Of a DNA stretch of 64,000 nt, positions 18,060 through 25,904 are shown piece by piece. Location: NCBI RefSeq assembly GCF_000344615.1, contig NZ_KB467824.1, forward strand, positions 3,352,326 through 3,416,325, read 5' to 3'. This stretch comes from Janthinobacterium sp. CG3. GTDB taxonomy: Bacteria; Pseudomonadota; Gammaproteobacteria; Burkholderiales; Burkholderiaceae_D. Within the stretch, counting starts at the first letter, position 1, and every line of letters begins with the position of its first letter. The notes below the pieces were generated by a model that was given only the letters and a program-made list of their open reading frames with translations, searched no databases and was not told the DNA's origin. A program made the translations under genes and the position numbers.

Positions 18060-18920
18060 CTATTTCACCGTCAATCCGGCGCAGGGGTCGGGCCGGGTCT
18101 GCGGCGCCACCGTGCGGGTGGCGTCGTAGGCATCGGCGGCGACGGCGCCGCCCGCTTCAAGGTAGCCGATGCTGCGCAACGTCAGCGCCGGCGCCGTCCG
18201 CGCCAGCCAGCGCGCCACGCCGAAGTCCTTGCGCACATGGCCGTTGCCGGCCAGCAGAACGACGTCGCGCGGCGCCTGCGCCCGCACGATCTTGGCCATC
18301 CAGATGTCGCGCGCGATCTGCGCGTCGACCATGCCGCCGAGCATCGAATCGGGCAGCATATTGCAGTGGCCGGCGACGATTTCGCGCTGCTGCCCGGCGC
18401 GGATCGCCGCCGGCAGCGGCGCGTCCAGCTGGTAGGCGGCGACGGTGGCGGCGTCGAAGCTCGCCTTGATGCCGTCGCGCACCGTGCGCGAGGCGTCGGC
18501 GCGCGACAGGTTGGCGGCCAGCAGCGGCAGATCGTATTGCAGCGCCAGGCTGATCACCGGGCGGTACAAGGCCCAGTCCCAGCGCGGCGCCGCCATTACG
18601 CGGATCACGCACTCGGCGTCGGCGCAGTCGCGCTGCGCCTTGCTCAGCAGGGCCTGGTGTTCGCGGTCGAACTGCTCCATCGCGATGGCCGGGCGCCAGC
18701 CGGCCTCGACGCGCAGGCGCAACTCGTCGAAGCGGGCGCGGTGGCCGGCGGCGTTGTCGTGCACCTCGCCCAGCAGCAGCACCTGCGGATTGGCCGGCGG
18801 CGCGGCCGGCGCCGGCGCGCGCTGGACGGCGCCGCAGCCGGCCAGCGCCAGCGCGCCCAGCGCCGCCAGCAGCGGCGCCGCCGGGCGCGCCGCGGCGCCG
18901 TTGTCGGTCGTGTTCATCAT
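18060..18920 (-). CDS. ChaN-like haem-binding lipoprotein
   Basis: A 286-residue lipoprotein: the N-terminal signal ends in a lipobox LALAGC (about residue 29), followed by a Pro/Ala-rich spacer and a ChaN/DUF399 domain beginning LLLGEVHDNAAGH. Further signatures are AIAMEQFDREHQ, ALRYRPVI-like segments and VVLLAGNGHVRKDFGV near the C-terminus. Campylobacter ChaN binds haem as a dimer and is thought to take part in iron uptake; related domains may be hydrolases. No iron-uptake genes are nearby. It is on the same strand as the ArsR gene, 60 bases downstream of it. Confidence 0.85.
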   Translation of the reverse strand: MMNTTDNGAAARPAAPLLAALGALALAGCGAVQRAPAPAAPPANPQVLLLGEVHDNAAGHRARFDELRLRVEAGWRPAIAMEQFDREHQALLSKAQRDCADAECVIRVMAAPRWDWALYRPVISLALQYDLPLLAANLSRADASRTVRDGIKASFDAATVAAYQLDAPLPAAIRAGQQREIVAGHCNMLPDSMLGGMVDAQIARDIWMAKIVRAQAPRDVVLLAGNGHVRKDFGVARWLARTAPALTLRSIGYLEAGGAVAADAYDATRTVAPQTRPDPCAGLTVK

Positions 18921-18980
18921 TGTCGGGGCAGCCTGTTCGAAGTCGTCGGAATGGCGTCGATTGTATATCGGCGGCGCGCT

Positions 18981-19349
18981 TTACGCTGCGTCCGGCAACG
19001 CTTCGGCGGCGCAAAATTGGCTGTACAACAGTTGCAGCACGGCCAGCGCCGGCGCGCTGGCGACGCGGTAAAACACTTGCTTGCCCTCGCGCCGGCTCGC
19101 CACCAGCGCTTCGCCGCGCAGCACGCCGAGCTGCTGCGACAGCGTCGGCTGGGCGATGCCGAGCAGTTGCTCGAGCGCGCCGACGCTGCGCTCGCCCTGC
19201 GCCAGCTGGCACAGCAGCAGCAGGCGCTGCGGATTGGCCATCGCCTTCAGCAACGCGCTGGCGTTGCCGGCCGCCAGCCGCATCGCCGCCATATCGAAAC
19301 CGCCGTCGCCCGCCATTGCCCCCCCCCCGTCATGTGCCCAAGCCGACAT
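18981..19349 (-). CDS. ArsR/SmtB-family transcriptional regulator with a poly-G tract near the start
   Basis: A 122-residue winged-helix repressor of the ArsR/BigR type: the helix-turn-helix segment reads LEQLLGIAQPTLSQQLGVLR and the wing ASRREGKQVFYRVAS. The ATG at 19349 is favoured because AAGGA stands before it; a second in-frame ATG lies at about 19316. Between them the coding strand carries ten consecutive G (19319-19328), encoding Gly residues, so slippage would shut off translation from the first start but not from the second. No canonical alpha-3 CxC metal site is seen; C47-like and C-terminal cysteines could sense redox or sulfide, as in BigR. It lies 32 bases downstream of the DHA2 transporter gene. 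Confidence 0.88.
   Translation of the reverse strand: MSAWAHDGGGAMAGDGGFDMAAMRLAAGNASALLKAMANPQRLLLLCQLAQGERSVGALEQLLGIAQPTLSQQLGVLRGEALVASRREGKQVFYRVASAPALAVLQLLYSQFCAAEALPDAA
19319..19328 (+). repeat. Ten-base poly-C tract (poly-G on the ArsR coding strand)
   Basis: Ten consecutive C on the plus strand, inside the 5' end of the ArsR reading frame between its two candidate start codons. It is the longest homopolymer noticed in the window and long enough for slipped-strand mispairing. Confidence 0.85.
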
Positions 19350-19381
19350 TATATCCTTGGGCATAGTGTCGGCAGGGGCCG

Positions 19382-20794
19382 TCAGGCGGGTTGCGCGGCC
19401 GGGCGCGGCGCCCCCAGCCCGCCGCGGCAGCGGTAGGCCAGCGTCGCCGCCAGCAACAGCAGCAGCGCCGACCACACCATCGCCGCGCGCACCGCGCCGA
19501 TCGCCTCGACGCGCGAGCCGGCCGCCGCCATCGCGCCGAACAGCGCCACCCCGGCGGCGCCGCCAACCTGGCGCGCCGCGTTCAGCACGGCCGAGGCGGT
19601 GCCGGCCAGGCGCGGCTCGACGCCGGCCAGGATCACCGTGGTCATGGCCGGCACCGCCAGCCCCATGCCGGCCGGAATCAAGGCCAGGCCGGGCAGCATG
19701 TCGAGGAAGCCGGCGCGGGCCGACACACCGAGCAGGCCGAGCAGCGCGTAGCCGGTGCAACCGATCAGGCCGCCGAGCACCATCGTCGCCGGCGCCCCGG
19801 CGCGCGCCGCCATCCAGCCGCCGGCCAGGTTGGAGGCGATGAAGGTGGCCGTCAGCGGCAGGAACATCAGGCCGCTCTGCAGCGCCGAGAAGTGGCGCAG
19901 CGCCTGCAGGTAAAAACTCAGCACGAACAGCACGCCGTAGTAGGCGAAGTTGAGCAGGACGCCGAACAGCACCGCGGCGGCGAAGCCGGGCCGGGCGAAC
20001 AGTTGCAGCGGCAGCATGGGCGCGGCGCTGCGCCGTTCGACCGCGACGAAGGCGGCGCCGGCCAGCAGCGCCAGCAGCGCGGCGCCGCGCACCAGCGGGT
20101 GCGACTGCCCCAGCGACTGGGCCTCGATCAGCGCGCCGATGAGGGCCACCAGCGCGACGATGGCCAGCAACTGGCCGGCGACGTCGAAGGGGCGGCGCGG
20201 CGTCCCGGCCGGCGGCGCCGCCGGCGCCGCCTCGGCCAGCGCGCGCGTCAGCGCAAAGCCCAGCGCGCAGATCGGCAGGTTGACCCAGAACACGCTGCGC
20301 CAGCCGGCCACCGATAGCAGCAAGCCGCCCAGCAGCGGACCTGCGGCGATCGCCACGCCGCCGGCGGCGGTCCAGCACGCCACGGCCGCGGCCAGCCGCT
20401 GGCGGTCGTGGCCGTAGGCGGCGCGCAGCAGCGCCAGCGAACTCGGCACCAGCAGCGCGGCGGCCACGCCCTGGGCGGCGCGCGCCGCGTTCAGCGCCGG
20501 CGCGTGCGGCGCCAGCGCGCAGGCGGCCGAGGTGGCGGCGAACAAGGCGAAACCGGCCAGTAACACGCGGCGGTGGCCGAAGCGGTCGCCCAGCGCGCCG
20601 GCCGACAGCAGCAGCGCGGCGAAGCCCAGCATGTAGGCGTCGACCACCCATTGCAGCGCGCCGACGCCGGCGCCGAGTTCGAGGCCGATCCGCGGCAGCG
20701 CGACGTTGACGATGGTGACGTCGAGCTGGACGACGACGAAGGCGAAGCTGCTGGCCAGCAGTACCGCCGGCGCCGGGGTGGGAAGCGATGGCAT
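19382..20794 (-). CDS. DHA2-family MFS drug/proton antiporter
   Basis: A 470-residue, about 14-helix major facilitator of the EmrB/QacA (DHA2) type. It has the family's motif D1 region near the start (FVVVQLDVTIVNVALPRI), motif A (GALGDRFGHRR), and motif C-like glycine/proline-rich segment GPLLGGLLL. Such proteins export hydrophobic drugs or metabolites in exchange for protons. It is divergent from a LysR regulator (111 bases between starts) and followed by an ArsR regulator on its own strand, so it may answer to either. No membrane-fusion partner (EmrA-like) is adjacent, suggesting it works alone in the inner membrane. Confidence 0.92.
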   Translation of the reverse strand: MPSLPTPAPAVLLASSFAFVVVQLDVTIVNVALPRIGLELGAGVGALQWVVDAYMLGFAALLLSAGALGDRFGHRRVLLAGFALFAATSAACALAPHAPALNAARAAQGVAAALLVPSSLALLRAAYGHDRQRLAAAVACWTAAGGVAIAAGPLLGGLLLSVAGWRSVFWVNLPICALGFALTRALAEAAPAAPPAGTPRRPFDVAGQLLAIVALVALIGALIEAQSLGQSHPLVRGAALLALLAGAAFVAVERRSAAPMLPLQLFARPGFAAAVLFGVLLNFAYYGVLFVLSFYLQALRHFSALQSGLMFLPLTATFIASNLAGGWMAARAGAPATMVLGGLIGCTGYALLGLLGVSARAGFLDMLPGLALIPAGMGLAVPAMTTVILAGVEPRLAGTASAVLNAARQVGGAAGVALFGAMAAAGSRVEAIGAVRAAMVWSALLLLLAATLAYRCRGGLGAPRPAAQPA

Positions 20795-20905
20795 ACCTGC
20801 TCCTTGCGTAGGGTGGATGGATGGGGCACTGTAAATCGCCGCACGTATTTTAAAAAATGAATAATAATGAACCCATCAATCACTTTTTAAGAATCGAGGG
20901 CGGCG

Positions 20906-21766
20906 ATGGACTTGGCGGCGTTGCGCATATTCAAGGCGGTGGCGGAAGAAGGCAGCGTCACCCGGGCGGCGGCGCGGCTGAACCGGGTGCAGTCGAACGT
21001 CTCGGCGCGCCTGGCCCAGCTGGAGGAGGCGCTGGGCGTGGCGCTGTTCCACCGCAGCGCACGGCGCCTGCTGATCACGGCCGAGGGCGCGCGCCTGCTC
21101 GACTACGCCGACCGGCTGCTGCAATTGGCCGACGAGGCCGCCGCCGCGGTGCAAGGGCGCCGCGCGCCGTCGGGCAAGCTGCGGATCGGCGCGATGGAAA
21201 CCACCGCCGCCGCCCGCCTGCCGCTGGTGCTGGCGGCCTTCCACCGCCTGCACCCCGACGTCGAGCTGTTGCTCGACACCGGCCCGACCGACTACCTGGT
21301 GCAGGCGGTGGTGCAGCACCGCCTGGACTGCGCGCTGGTGGCGGCGCCGGTGGCGCGCCCGGAACTGGCGCAACTGGCGGTGTTCGAGGAGGAGCTGGTG
21401 CTGCTGACCGACCTGGCGCACGGCCCGGTCGCCACGCCGCACGACGTCGCCAGGAAGGCGCTGCTGGTGTTCCGCGCCGGCTGTTCGTACCGGCGCCGCC
21501 TGGAGGCCTGGTTCGGCGACGCCGGCGTCGGCGTCGGCCGCGTCGCCGAGTTCGGTACCTTCGAGGCCATCATCGGCTGCGTCGCCGCCGGCATGGGCGT
21601 GGCGCTAATGCCCAAGGAAGTGTTGCGCCAGCGCAGCCTGGCGAAAAGCATCCGCGCGCACCCGTTGCCGGCGGCGCTGGCCGGCGTCACCACGGTGCTG
21701 GTGTGGCGGCGCGACATCGTCCACCACCCGGCGCGGCAAGCGTTCGCCGCCAGCTTCCCGGGCTGA
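20906..21766 (+). CDS. LysR-family transcriptional regulator
   Basis: A 286-residue LysR regulator: N-terminal helix-turn-helix (LRIFKAVAEEGSVTRAAARLNRVQSNVSARLAQLEE, in pieces recognisable as the standard LysR HTH), then a periplasmic-binding-like effector domain from about 90. GAGG precedes the ATG. Divergence from the DHA2 transporter over a short A/T-rich intergenic region (20795-20905, contains TTTTAAAAAATG) suggests it controls that exporter and itself, the usual LysR arrangement. The inducer is unknown. The sequence resembles the PtxR/GltC-like subgroup, but the subgroup assignment is weak. Confidence 0.92.
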   Translation: MDLAALRIFKAVAEEGSVTRAAARLNRVQSNVSARLAQLEEALGVALFHRSARRLLITAEGARLLDYADRLLQLADEAAAAVQGRRAPSGKLRIGAMETTAAARLPLVLAAFHRLHPDVELLLDTGPTDYLVQAVVQHRLDCALVAAPVARPELAQLAVFEEELVLLTDLAHGPVATPHDVARKALLVFRAGCSYRRRLEAWFGDAGVGVGRVAEFGTFEAIIGCVAAGMGVALMPKEVLRQRSLAKSIRAHPLPAALAGVTTVLVWRRDIVHHPARQAFAASFPG

Positions 21767-21968
21767 GCGCGGCGGCCGCCGGCGCCGCCTGAAAGTTTCC
21801 CTGGAGGCAACAATAATGACACAAAGAAAATAATGATATCAAAATTTTAGCGATTGTGATCTAATGGAAACTTCAGCGCATCACAGTCAAGCCGCCCCCC
21901 GCCGGGCGGACGCTTCGGACCGCGACGGGCTGTACCACACCCTTCCACGTCGATAACAGGAGCATAGA

Positions 21969-22616
21969 ATGAAGCCGCTCTGCTTGGTCCACACCGCACT
22001 AGTCACACTTTTCCTTGCCGGCGCAGCGCACGCCGCGCCCACCGGCCACGTCGCCAACGGCAGCTTTGAAGACGCCGGCGCCAACATGGTCGACGGTTCC
22101 TATTGCTATCTCAACGTGGCCGGCCACGAGTGCGGCGCGGTGCCCGGCTGGAGCGGCCAGTTCGCCCTGATCCACAGCGACAGCGCGCCGTGGGGCGTGC
22201 CGAACTCGCCGTACGGCGCGCTGCTGGCCGGCCTGCAAAACCAAAGCTACCTGGAACAGACGCTGACCCTGGCCGCGCCGGGCGTCTACGCGCTGTCCTG
22301 GGCCGACGCCGGCCGCGGCAACTACGGCGGCGCCGAAACCTATCAAGTGTCGTTCAACGGCGTCGTGCTCGAAACCGTCCAGGTCGGCTTTGGCGCCGGC
22401 TGGACCGGCCACGCGCTCAGCTTTGCCGCGGCGGCGCCGGGGGTGCTGCGTTTCGCCGGGCTCAACGCCAGCGGCGACGCCACCGCCTTCATCGACCATA
22501 TCGCGGTGGCGTCGGCGGTGCCGGAACCGAGCAGCTATTCGATGCTGATGCTCGGCCTGGTATTACTGCTGTGCACGGCGCGCGGCAACGACACCGAGAA
22601 GTTCGCGCCAGCCTGA
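21969..22616 (+). CDS. PEP-CTERM sorting-domain protein
   Basis: A 215-residue secreted protein with a Sec signal (about 1-22, LAGAAHA), a jelly-roll/DUF642-like beta domain beginning HVANGSFEDAG, and a C-terminal PEP-CTERM tail. The tail has VPEPSS, a hydrophobic segment YSMLMLGLVLLLC and then ARGNDTEK. PEP-CTERM proteins are cleaved and anchored or released by exosortase EpsH/XrtA and are linked to exopolysaccharide. The final basic cluster is weak here (single R plus K). No exosortase gene is in the window. It is monocistronic, with a strong terminator right after it; AACAGGAGC supports the start. Confidence 0.88.
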   Translation: MKPLCLVHTALVTLFLAGAAHAAPTGHVANGSFEDAGANMVDGSYCYLNVAGHECGAVPGWSGQFALIHSDSAPWGVPNSPYGALLAGLQNQSYLEQTLTLAAPGVYALSWADAGRGNYGGAETYQVSFNGVVLETVQVGFGAGWTGHALSFAAAAPGVLRFAGLNASGDATAFIDHIAVASAVPEPSSYSMLMLGLVLLLCTARGNDTEKFAPA

Positions 22617-22633
22617 GCGCCCGCCCCCTCCCC

Positions 22634-22667
22634 AAAAAAAATCCCGCCGAGCGCGGGATTTTTTTGG
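22634..22667. terminator. Bidirectional intrinsic terminator
   Basis: ATCCCGC (22641-22647) pairs with GCGGGAT (22653-22659) across a five-base loop; A8 precedes and T9 follows. The symmetry lets it end both the PEP-CTERM gene and the small minus-strand gene that stops at 22681. Confidence 0.93.
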
Positions 22668-22680
22668 GCGGTGCCAGCCA

Positions 22681-22863
22681 TTACGGATAGCTGCGCAGAC
22701 TGCACACGCGCTCGATGTTGCCGACCGCGACGTTGCTCTTCAGCGCGCGGGCGATGCAACCGGCCTTGTCCGGCCCGGAATCGGCCATCAGCACCGACAG
22801 GCCAAGCAGCGCGGCGACGCCGAACAACACGATCAGCACGCCCTTGAGTATTTCTTTGTTCAT
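22681..22863 (-). CDS. Small single-pass membrane protein, unknown
   Basis: A 60-residue protein with one N-terminal membrane helix (LKGVLIVLFGVAALLGLSVLM) and a polar C-terminal half containing two cysteines (C36 and C54) that could form a disulfide if exported. It begins MNKEI and ends just before the shared terminator, and codon use is like its neighbours, so it looks like a real gene. No family is recognised. Confidence 0.6.
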   Translation of the reverse strand: MNKEILKGVLIVLFGVAALLGLSVLMADSGPDKAGCIARALKSNVAVGNIERVCSLRSYP

Positions 22864-22939
22864 TGCGGCACCCGCGCCTGCGCGCGCCTCCCTTCGAAAG
22901 CGCCATTGTATGCGAGGCGGCGGCGCCGCGGCGTCCCGC

Positions 22940-23494
22940 TCAGCGGGGCGGCGGCCCGTCCAGCAGCGCCTGCAGTTTGCGCATCGTCGCCCAGTTGCGC
23001 GAGGTCACCGCGTCGCCCAGCAGCGCGCCCAGCGCCGCCGCCGCGCGGCTGGCCAGCACCCCGGCCGGACACCACAGGTAGGCGGCCCACGGTCCGGCCG
23101 CCAGCGCCTCGGGCGCCCAGTCCTGCCGCAGCAGCGGCGCCAGGCGCGCCAGGTCGGCCGGCTGCTTGAACACCGACACCAGCAGCCTGGACGGGTCGTC
23201 GGCCAGCGCCAGCAGGGTGTTGCCGGCGATGATCTCGCCGAACCGCACCGCGTCGAGCACGGTCGCGCGCGCCGCCACGCCCAGCTTGAGCACCAGCGCC
23301 TCCTCGATGCGCGCGGCCGACTCGGCCGGCGTGAAGCCGGCCGCGCCGAACACCACGTTGCCGCTGTTGAGCAAGGTGCGCACGTCGCTGTAACCGAGTT
23401 CGCCCAACAGTTTGCGCAGGTCGGCCATCGCCACGCGCTTGGCCCGCCCGACATTTATCCCCCGCAACAATGCCACGTGCTGCTCTGCGTTCAT
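22940..23494 (-). CDS. DUF1697 family protein
   Basis: A 184-residue protein of the DUF1697 family, recognised from the N-terminal VALLRGINVGRAKRVAMADLR, LLNSGNVVF and the C-terminal SRNWATMRKLQALL. The family is common in bacteria, cytosolic and without an established function. GGAGGAG precedes the ATG. It follows the sensor-kinase gene on the same strand by 30 bases and may be co-transcribed with it. Confidence 0.85.
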   Translation of the reverse strand: MNAEQHVALLRGINVGRAKRVAMADLRKLLGELGYSDVRTLLNSGNVVFGAAGFTPAESAARIEEALVLKLGVAARATVLDAVRFGEIIAGNTLLALADDPSRLLVSVFKQPADLARLAPLLRQDWAPEALAAGPWAAYLWCPAGVLASRAAAALGALLGDAVTSRNWATMRKLQALLDGPPPR

Positions 23495-23524
23495 CGCCTT
23501 CTCCTCCTGGTCTGCGCCGCCGCG

Positions 23525-25114
23525 CTACGGCAGCGCCGCGGCGGCGGCCGGCTCGGCGCCCGCCGCGTCGTCCGGCGCCGGCGTCTGGCGCGGGATGCGC
23601 AAGGTGAAGCGGGCGCCGTGTCCGGGCGTGCTACTGACCGAAATAGTGCCGCCAAACTGCTTGACGATCAAGTTAAACACGATATTCAAACCCAGGCCGG
23701 TGCCGCCCTGGCCGCGGCGGGTCGTCACGAACGGGTCGAACACCTTGTCGAGCATGTCGGCCGGGATGCCCTTGCCGTTGTCGCTGACCTGCATCTCGAT
23801 CCAACTGCCGTCGCGCCGCACGCCGATGGCGATCAAGCCCTCGGTGTCGGCGTCGAAGGCGTGCTCGACGCAATTGAGCGTCAGGTTGGTGAGCACCTGC
23901 GCCAGCGCGCCCGGGTAGCTGTCGAGCGTGATGTCGTCGGGACAGTCGATGGCGATGCCGATGCGGGTCTTCTTCAGCGACGGCTGCAGGCTCGAGACGA
24001 CCTCGCCGATGTACTCGCGCAGCTCGAAATGGCGGCGCGCCTCGCTGACCTGGTCGGCGGCGATCTGTTTGAAGCTGTGGATCAGGTGCGCGGCGCGGTA
24101 GGCGTTGTTCATGATCAGGCGCGCGCTTTCGCCGGCCGTCTCGAGGTAGCGCAGGATGTCGGACTTCTTGACGTTGCCGCCGCCGACGGCGGCGAGCACC
24201 TCGTCGGTGGCCTCCTTGAGCACCGAGGCGCTGGTCAGGGCGATGCCGACCGGCGTGTTGATTTCGTGGGCGACGCCGGCCACCAGGCTGCCCAGCGAGG
24301 CCAGCCGCTCCGACTGCAGCAGCGACTCCTGCGCCCGGCGCAGCTCGTCCATCGCGCGCGCCGTCTGCTGCTCCGAGCGGCGCGCCGCGTCCTCGGCCTC
24401 GCGGATGCGCTCGATGATCGACTTGAGCTTGCGCTGCACCGCGTTGAAGCCGCGGATCACGTCGCCGAGCTCGTCGCGGCGGTTGTCGGGCAACTCCTCG
24501 ACGTCGTCGCTGCCGCGCGTGGCCAGGTCGACCAGGCCGTCGCGCAACTGCTTGAGCGGGTCGAAGACGATGCGCAGGCTCAGCGCCAGCGCCGCCACCA
24601 GGATCGAGTCCAGCAGCAGCACCTCGATGACCTTGCGGCGCACCTCGGCCACCAGCGCCGCGTCGATCTGGGCGCGGCTGAAATTGACCACCACCTTGCC
24701 CACCGTCACCGGCTTGCTCGACGCCGACACGGCCACCGAATCGCGGAACACCAGGTTGGCCTCGACCGGCGCGCCGGCCACCACAAGCTCCGAGGCGATC
24801 GAGACGATGCGCCCGGCGGCGTCGCGGGCCTTGCCGGAGAACAGACCGACCGAGGAGTCGTAGACGCGGATCGCCACCAGCTCGGGCGGCAGCATCTCGG
24901 CGGCGACGATGCTGTCGACCTTGGACTTGTCGAGGTCCCACAGCGCCGACGGCAGGCTCGTTTGCAGGCGCGTCAGCACGCCCTCGCGCAGGCGCTGGCT
25001 GCCCGATTCGAGGTCCTTGCCCAGGCAGTACTGGGTATAACTGCCGGAAATGGCGAGCACCAGCGTGACGATGACCACGAATAGCAGCGTCAGCCGGACT
25101 TGAATACGGACCAT
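23525..25114 (-). CDS. Membrane sensor histidine kinase
   Basis: A 529-residue kinase: membrane helix at about 5-25 (LTLLFVVIVTLVLAISG), an extracytoplasmic domain to about 170, a second helix (VLLLDSILVAALALSLRIVF), HAMP (FDPLKQLRDGLVDLAT), a coiled coil, and the HisKA box SLVAGVAHEINTPVGIAL with the phosphorylated histidine near 283. The HATPase has NLTLNCVEHAF, DNGKGIP and GTGLGLNIV. The HEINTPVG variant is typical of the NtrB-like HPK4 subgroup. The start at 25114 follows GGGAGAG; a longer in-frame start at 25180 lacks a ribosome site. No response regulator is adjacent, so it is an orphan kinase in this window. Confidence 0.92.
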   Translation of the reverse strand: MVRIQVRLTLLFVVIVTLVLAISGSYTQYCLGKDLESGSQRLREGVLTRLQTSLPSALWDLDKSKVDSIVAAEMLPPELVAIRVYDSSVGLFSGKARDAAGRIVSIASELVVAGAPVEANLVFRDSVAVSASSKPVTVGKVVVNFSRAQIDAALVAEVRRKVIEVLLLDSILVAALALSLRIVFDPLKQLRDGLVDLATRGSDDVEELPDNRRDELGDVIRGFNAVQRKLKSIIERIREAEDAARRSEQQTARAMDELRRAQESLLQSERLASLGSLVAGVAHEINTPVGIALTSASVLKEATDEVLAAVGGGNVKKSDILRYLETAGESARLIMNNAYRAAHLIHSFKQIAADQVSEARRHFELREYIGEVVSSLQPSLKKTRIGIAIDCPDDITLDSYPGALAQVLTNLTLNCVEHAFDADTEGLIAIGVRRDGSWIEMQVSDNGKGIPADMLDKVFDPFVTTRRGQGGTGLGLNIVFNLIVKQFGGTISVSSTPGHGARFTLRIPRQTPAPDDAAGAEPAAAAALP

Positions 25115-25258
25115 CGGTGCACTCTCCCTCTGCCAGGGCTTCGGCCGCCGCGGCGCGGGCGGAAGCGAATTTGACGGCAACGTCCCAATGTACGGTATGG
25201 CCCGCGTCTTGGCAAGACGAACCGCTAGACCGGCGCGGCATAGAACCGGCGGCCGCGA

Positions 25259-25289
25259 AGCGGGGTCGGACCCTCGGGGTCTGCCCCCA
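25259..25289. repeat. Imperfect GGGGTC/GACCCC hairpin repeat
   Basis: GGGGTCGGACCC followed after two bases by GGGGTCTGCCCCC, able to fold on itself with one mismatch. Fragments with the same GGGGTCTGGCCCC core appear at 10130-10142 and, less well kept, near 51125 and 51185, so it may be a second dispersed repeat. Confidence 0.5.
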
Positions 25290-25388
25290 ATGCCGCTAAG
25301 TTCAGGATTTTCGTAGGTCGGTTAGCCCGCCAGGGCGTAACCCGACTGGCGTCGGCTTACGCGTGCGCTCATTTAAGTTAGCGGCATT
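25289..25388. mobile_element. 100-bp MITE-like element with 16-bp inverted ends and a REP core
   Basis: AATGCCGCTAAGTTCA at 25289-25304 is matched at 25373-25388 by its reverse complement with two mismatches. The interior holds a GTAG-headed REP hairpin. Short length, terminal inverted repeats and no coding capacity fit a miniature non-autonomous element. No target-site duplication was identified. Confidence 0.45.
25313..25346 (+). repeat. REP-like palindrome (best-preserved copy)
   Basis: GTAGGTCGG-TTAGCCC-gccag-GGGCGTAA-CCCGAC: a GTAG head followed by a strong imperfect hairpin. GTAG-headed REPs are typically mobilised by RAYT (Y1-type) transposases. No RAYT gene is in the window. Other copies are at 1001, 5019, 15047 and 32732, with partial ones at about 41385 and 56796. 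Confidence 0.7.
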
Positions 25389-25584
25389 CCAGTCCGCCCC
25401 CGGCCTTTGCAGCTGGTTTGGCCGCATTTCGCGCAAACTAAAAGATGACGGACGCCAGCACATGTTGCCTCAAAGCAAAATACCGTTGACCGGACCGGCT
25501 TACACTTCCAGCATATTGCGTCGTTTGCAATGCAGGCGATTTTTCCGGCCGCGCCAGGCCGCCCAGCAGCCAGGACCCTCCTCC

Positions 25585-25755
25585 ATGACATCCACCAAGC
25601 GATCCGGCCCGGCCGTGCCCACGGGTCTGAGCGAAGCCAACCGCCCTATCCGGCTGCGCCTGGGCAGTGGCGAGGGCGTCAACGACGACCTGTTGCTGGC
25701 CAAGCACGTCAGCGGGAAAACTCATTGTCTTGTCTTTGCGCAAACTCGTGTGTAG
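25585..25755 (+). pseudogene. VgrG (type VI secretion spike) N-terminal stump
   Basis: A 56-codon frame containing NRPIRLRLGSGEGVNDDLLLAKHVSGK in two recognisable pieces (NRPIRLRLG and DDLLLAKHVSG). It matches the start of the Burkholderiales VgrG class, whose normal continuation is a CGGIEY segment and several hundred further residues. After HVSGKTH the sequence diverges and stops, so more than 90% of the gene is missing. AGGA precedes the ATG. It is followed after 47 bases by a PAAR stump, the natural order of a vgrG-PAAR effector locus. The match is from memory of the family and should be confirmed. Confidence 0.6.
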
Positions 25756-25802
25756 TGTGCCGGACAATAATGCATGACTGTTTTACCAAATGAGGGATAG
25801 CC

Positions 25803-25904
25803 ATGCGTAGCGTCATACGCTTAAACGACCCTAGCAGTCATGGCGGTCAAGTCGTCAGTGTCGGCGCCAGCCACTTCGCCATCGGCGGCATTGCGCCCAA
25901 ATAG
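25803..25904 (+). pseudogene. PAAR-domain protein, truncated after 33 residues
   Basis: The frame begins MRSVIRLNDPSSHGGQVVS, the standard opening of PAAR proteins (VIRLGDPTSHGG), which cap the VgrG spike of type VI secretion systems. GAGGGATAGCC stands before the ATG, so the original ribosome site is intact. A TAG after codon 33 ends it before the rest of the roughly 90-residue fold. The zinc-ribbon gene starts inside it in another frame, implying a deletion or insertion that joined the two. Confidence 0.7.

Larger units (their letters stand above)
25181..25584. other. Gene-free stretch carrying repeats, upstream of the VgrG remnant
   Basis: No gene is supported here. It holds a GGGGTC...GACCCC-type hairpin at 25259-25289, the MITE-like element at 25289-25388 with its REP core, and about 190 bases of lower-GC sequence before the VgrG stump. 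It marks the left edge of the accessory segment that runs to about 29771. Confidence 0.6.

Noticed and set aside
25363..25584. Longer upstream start for the VgrG stump
   Set aside because: The added codons cross the MITE end and show no similarity to a VgrG N-terminus; the ATG at 25585 has AGGA before it.
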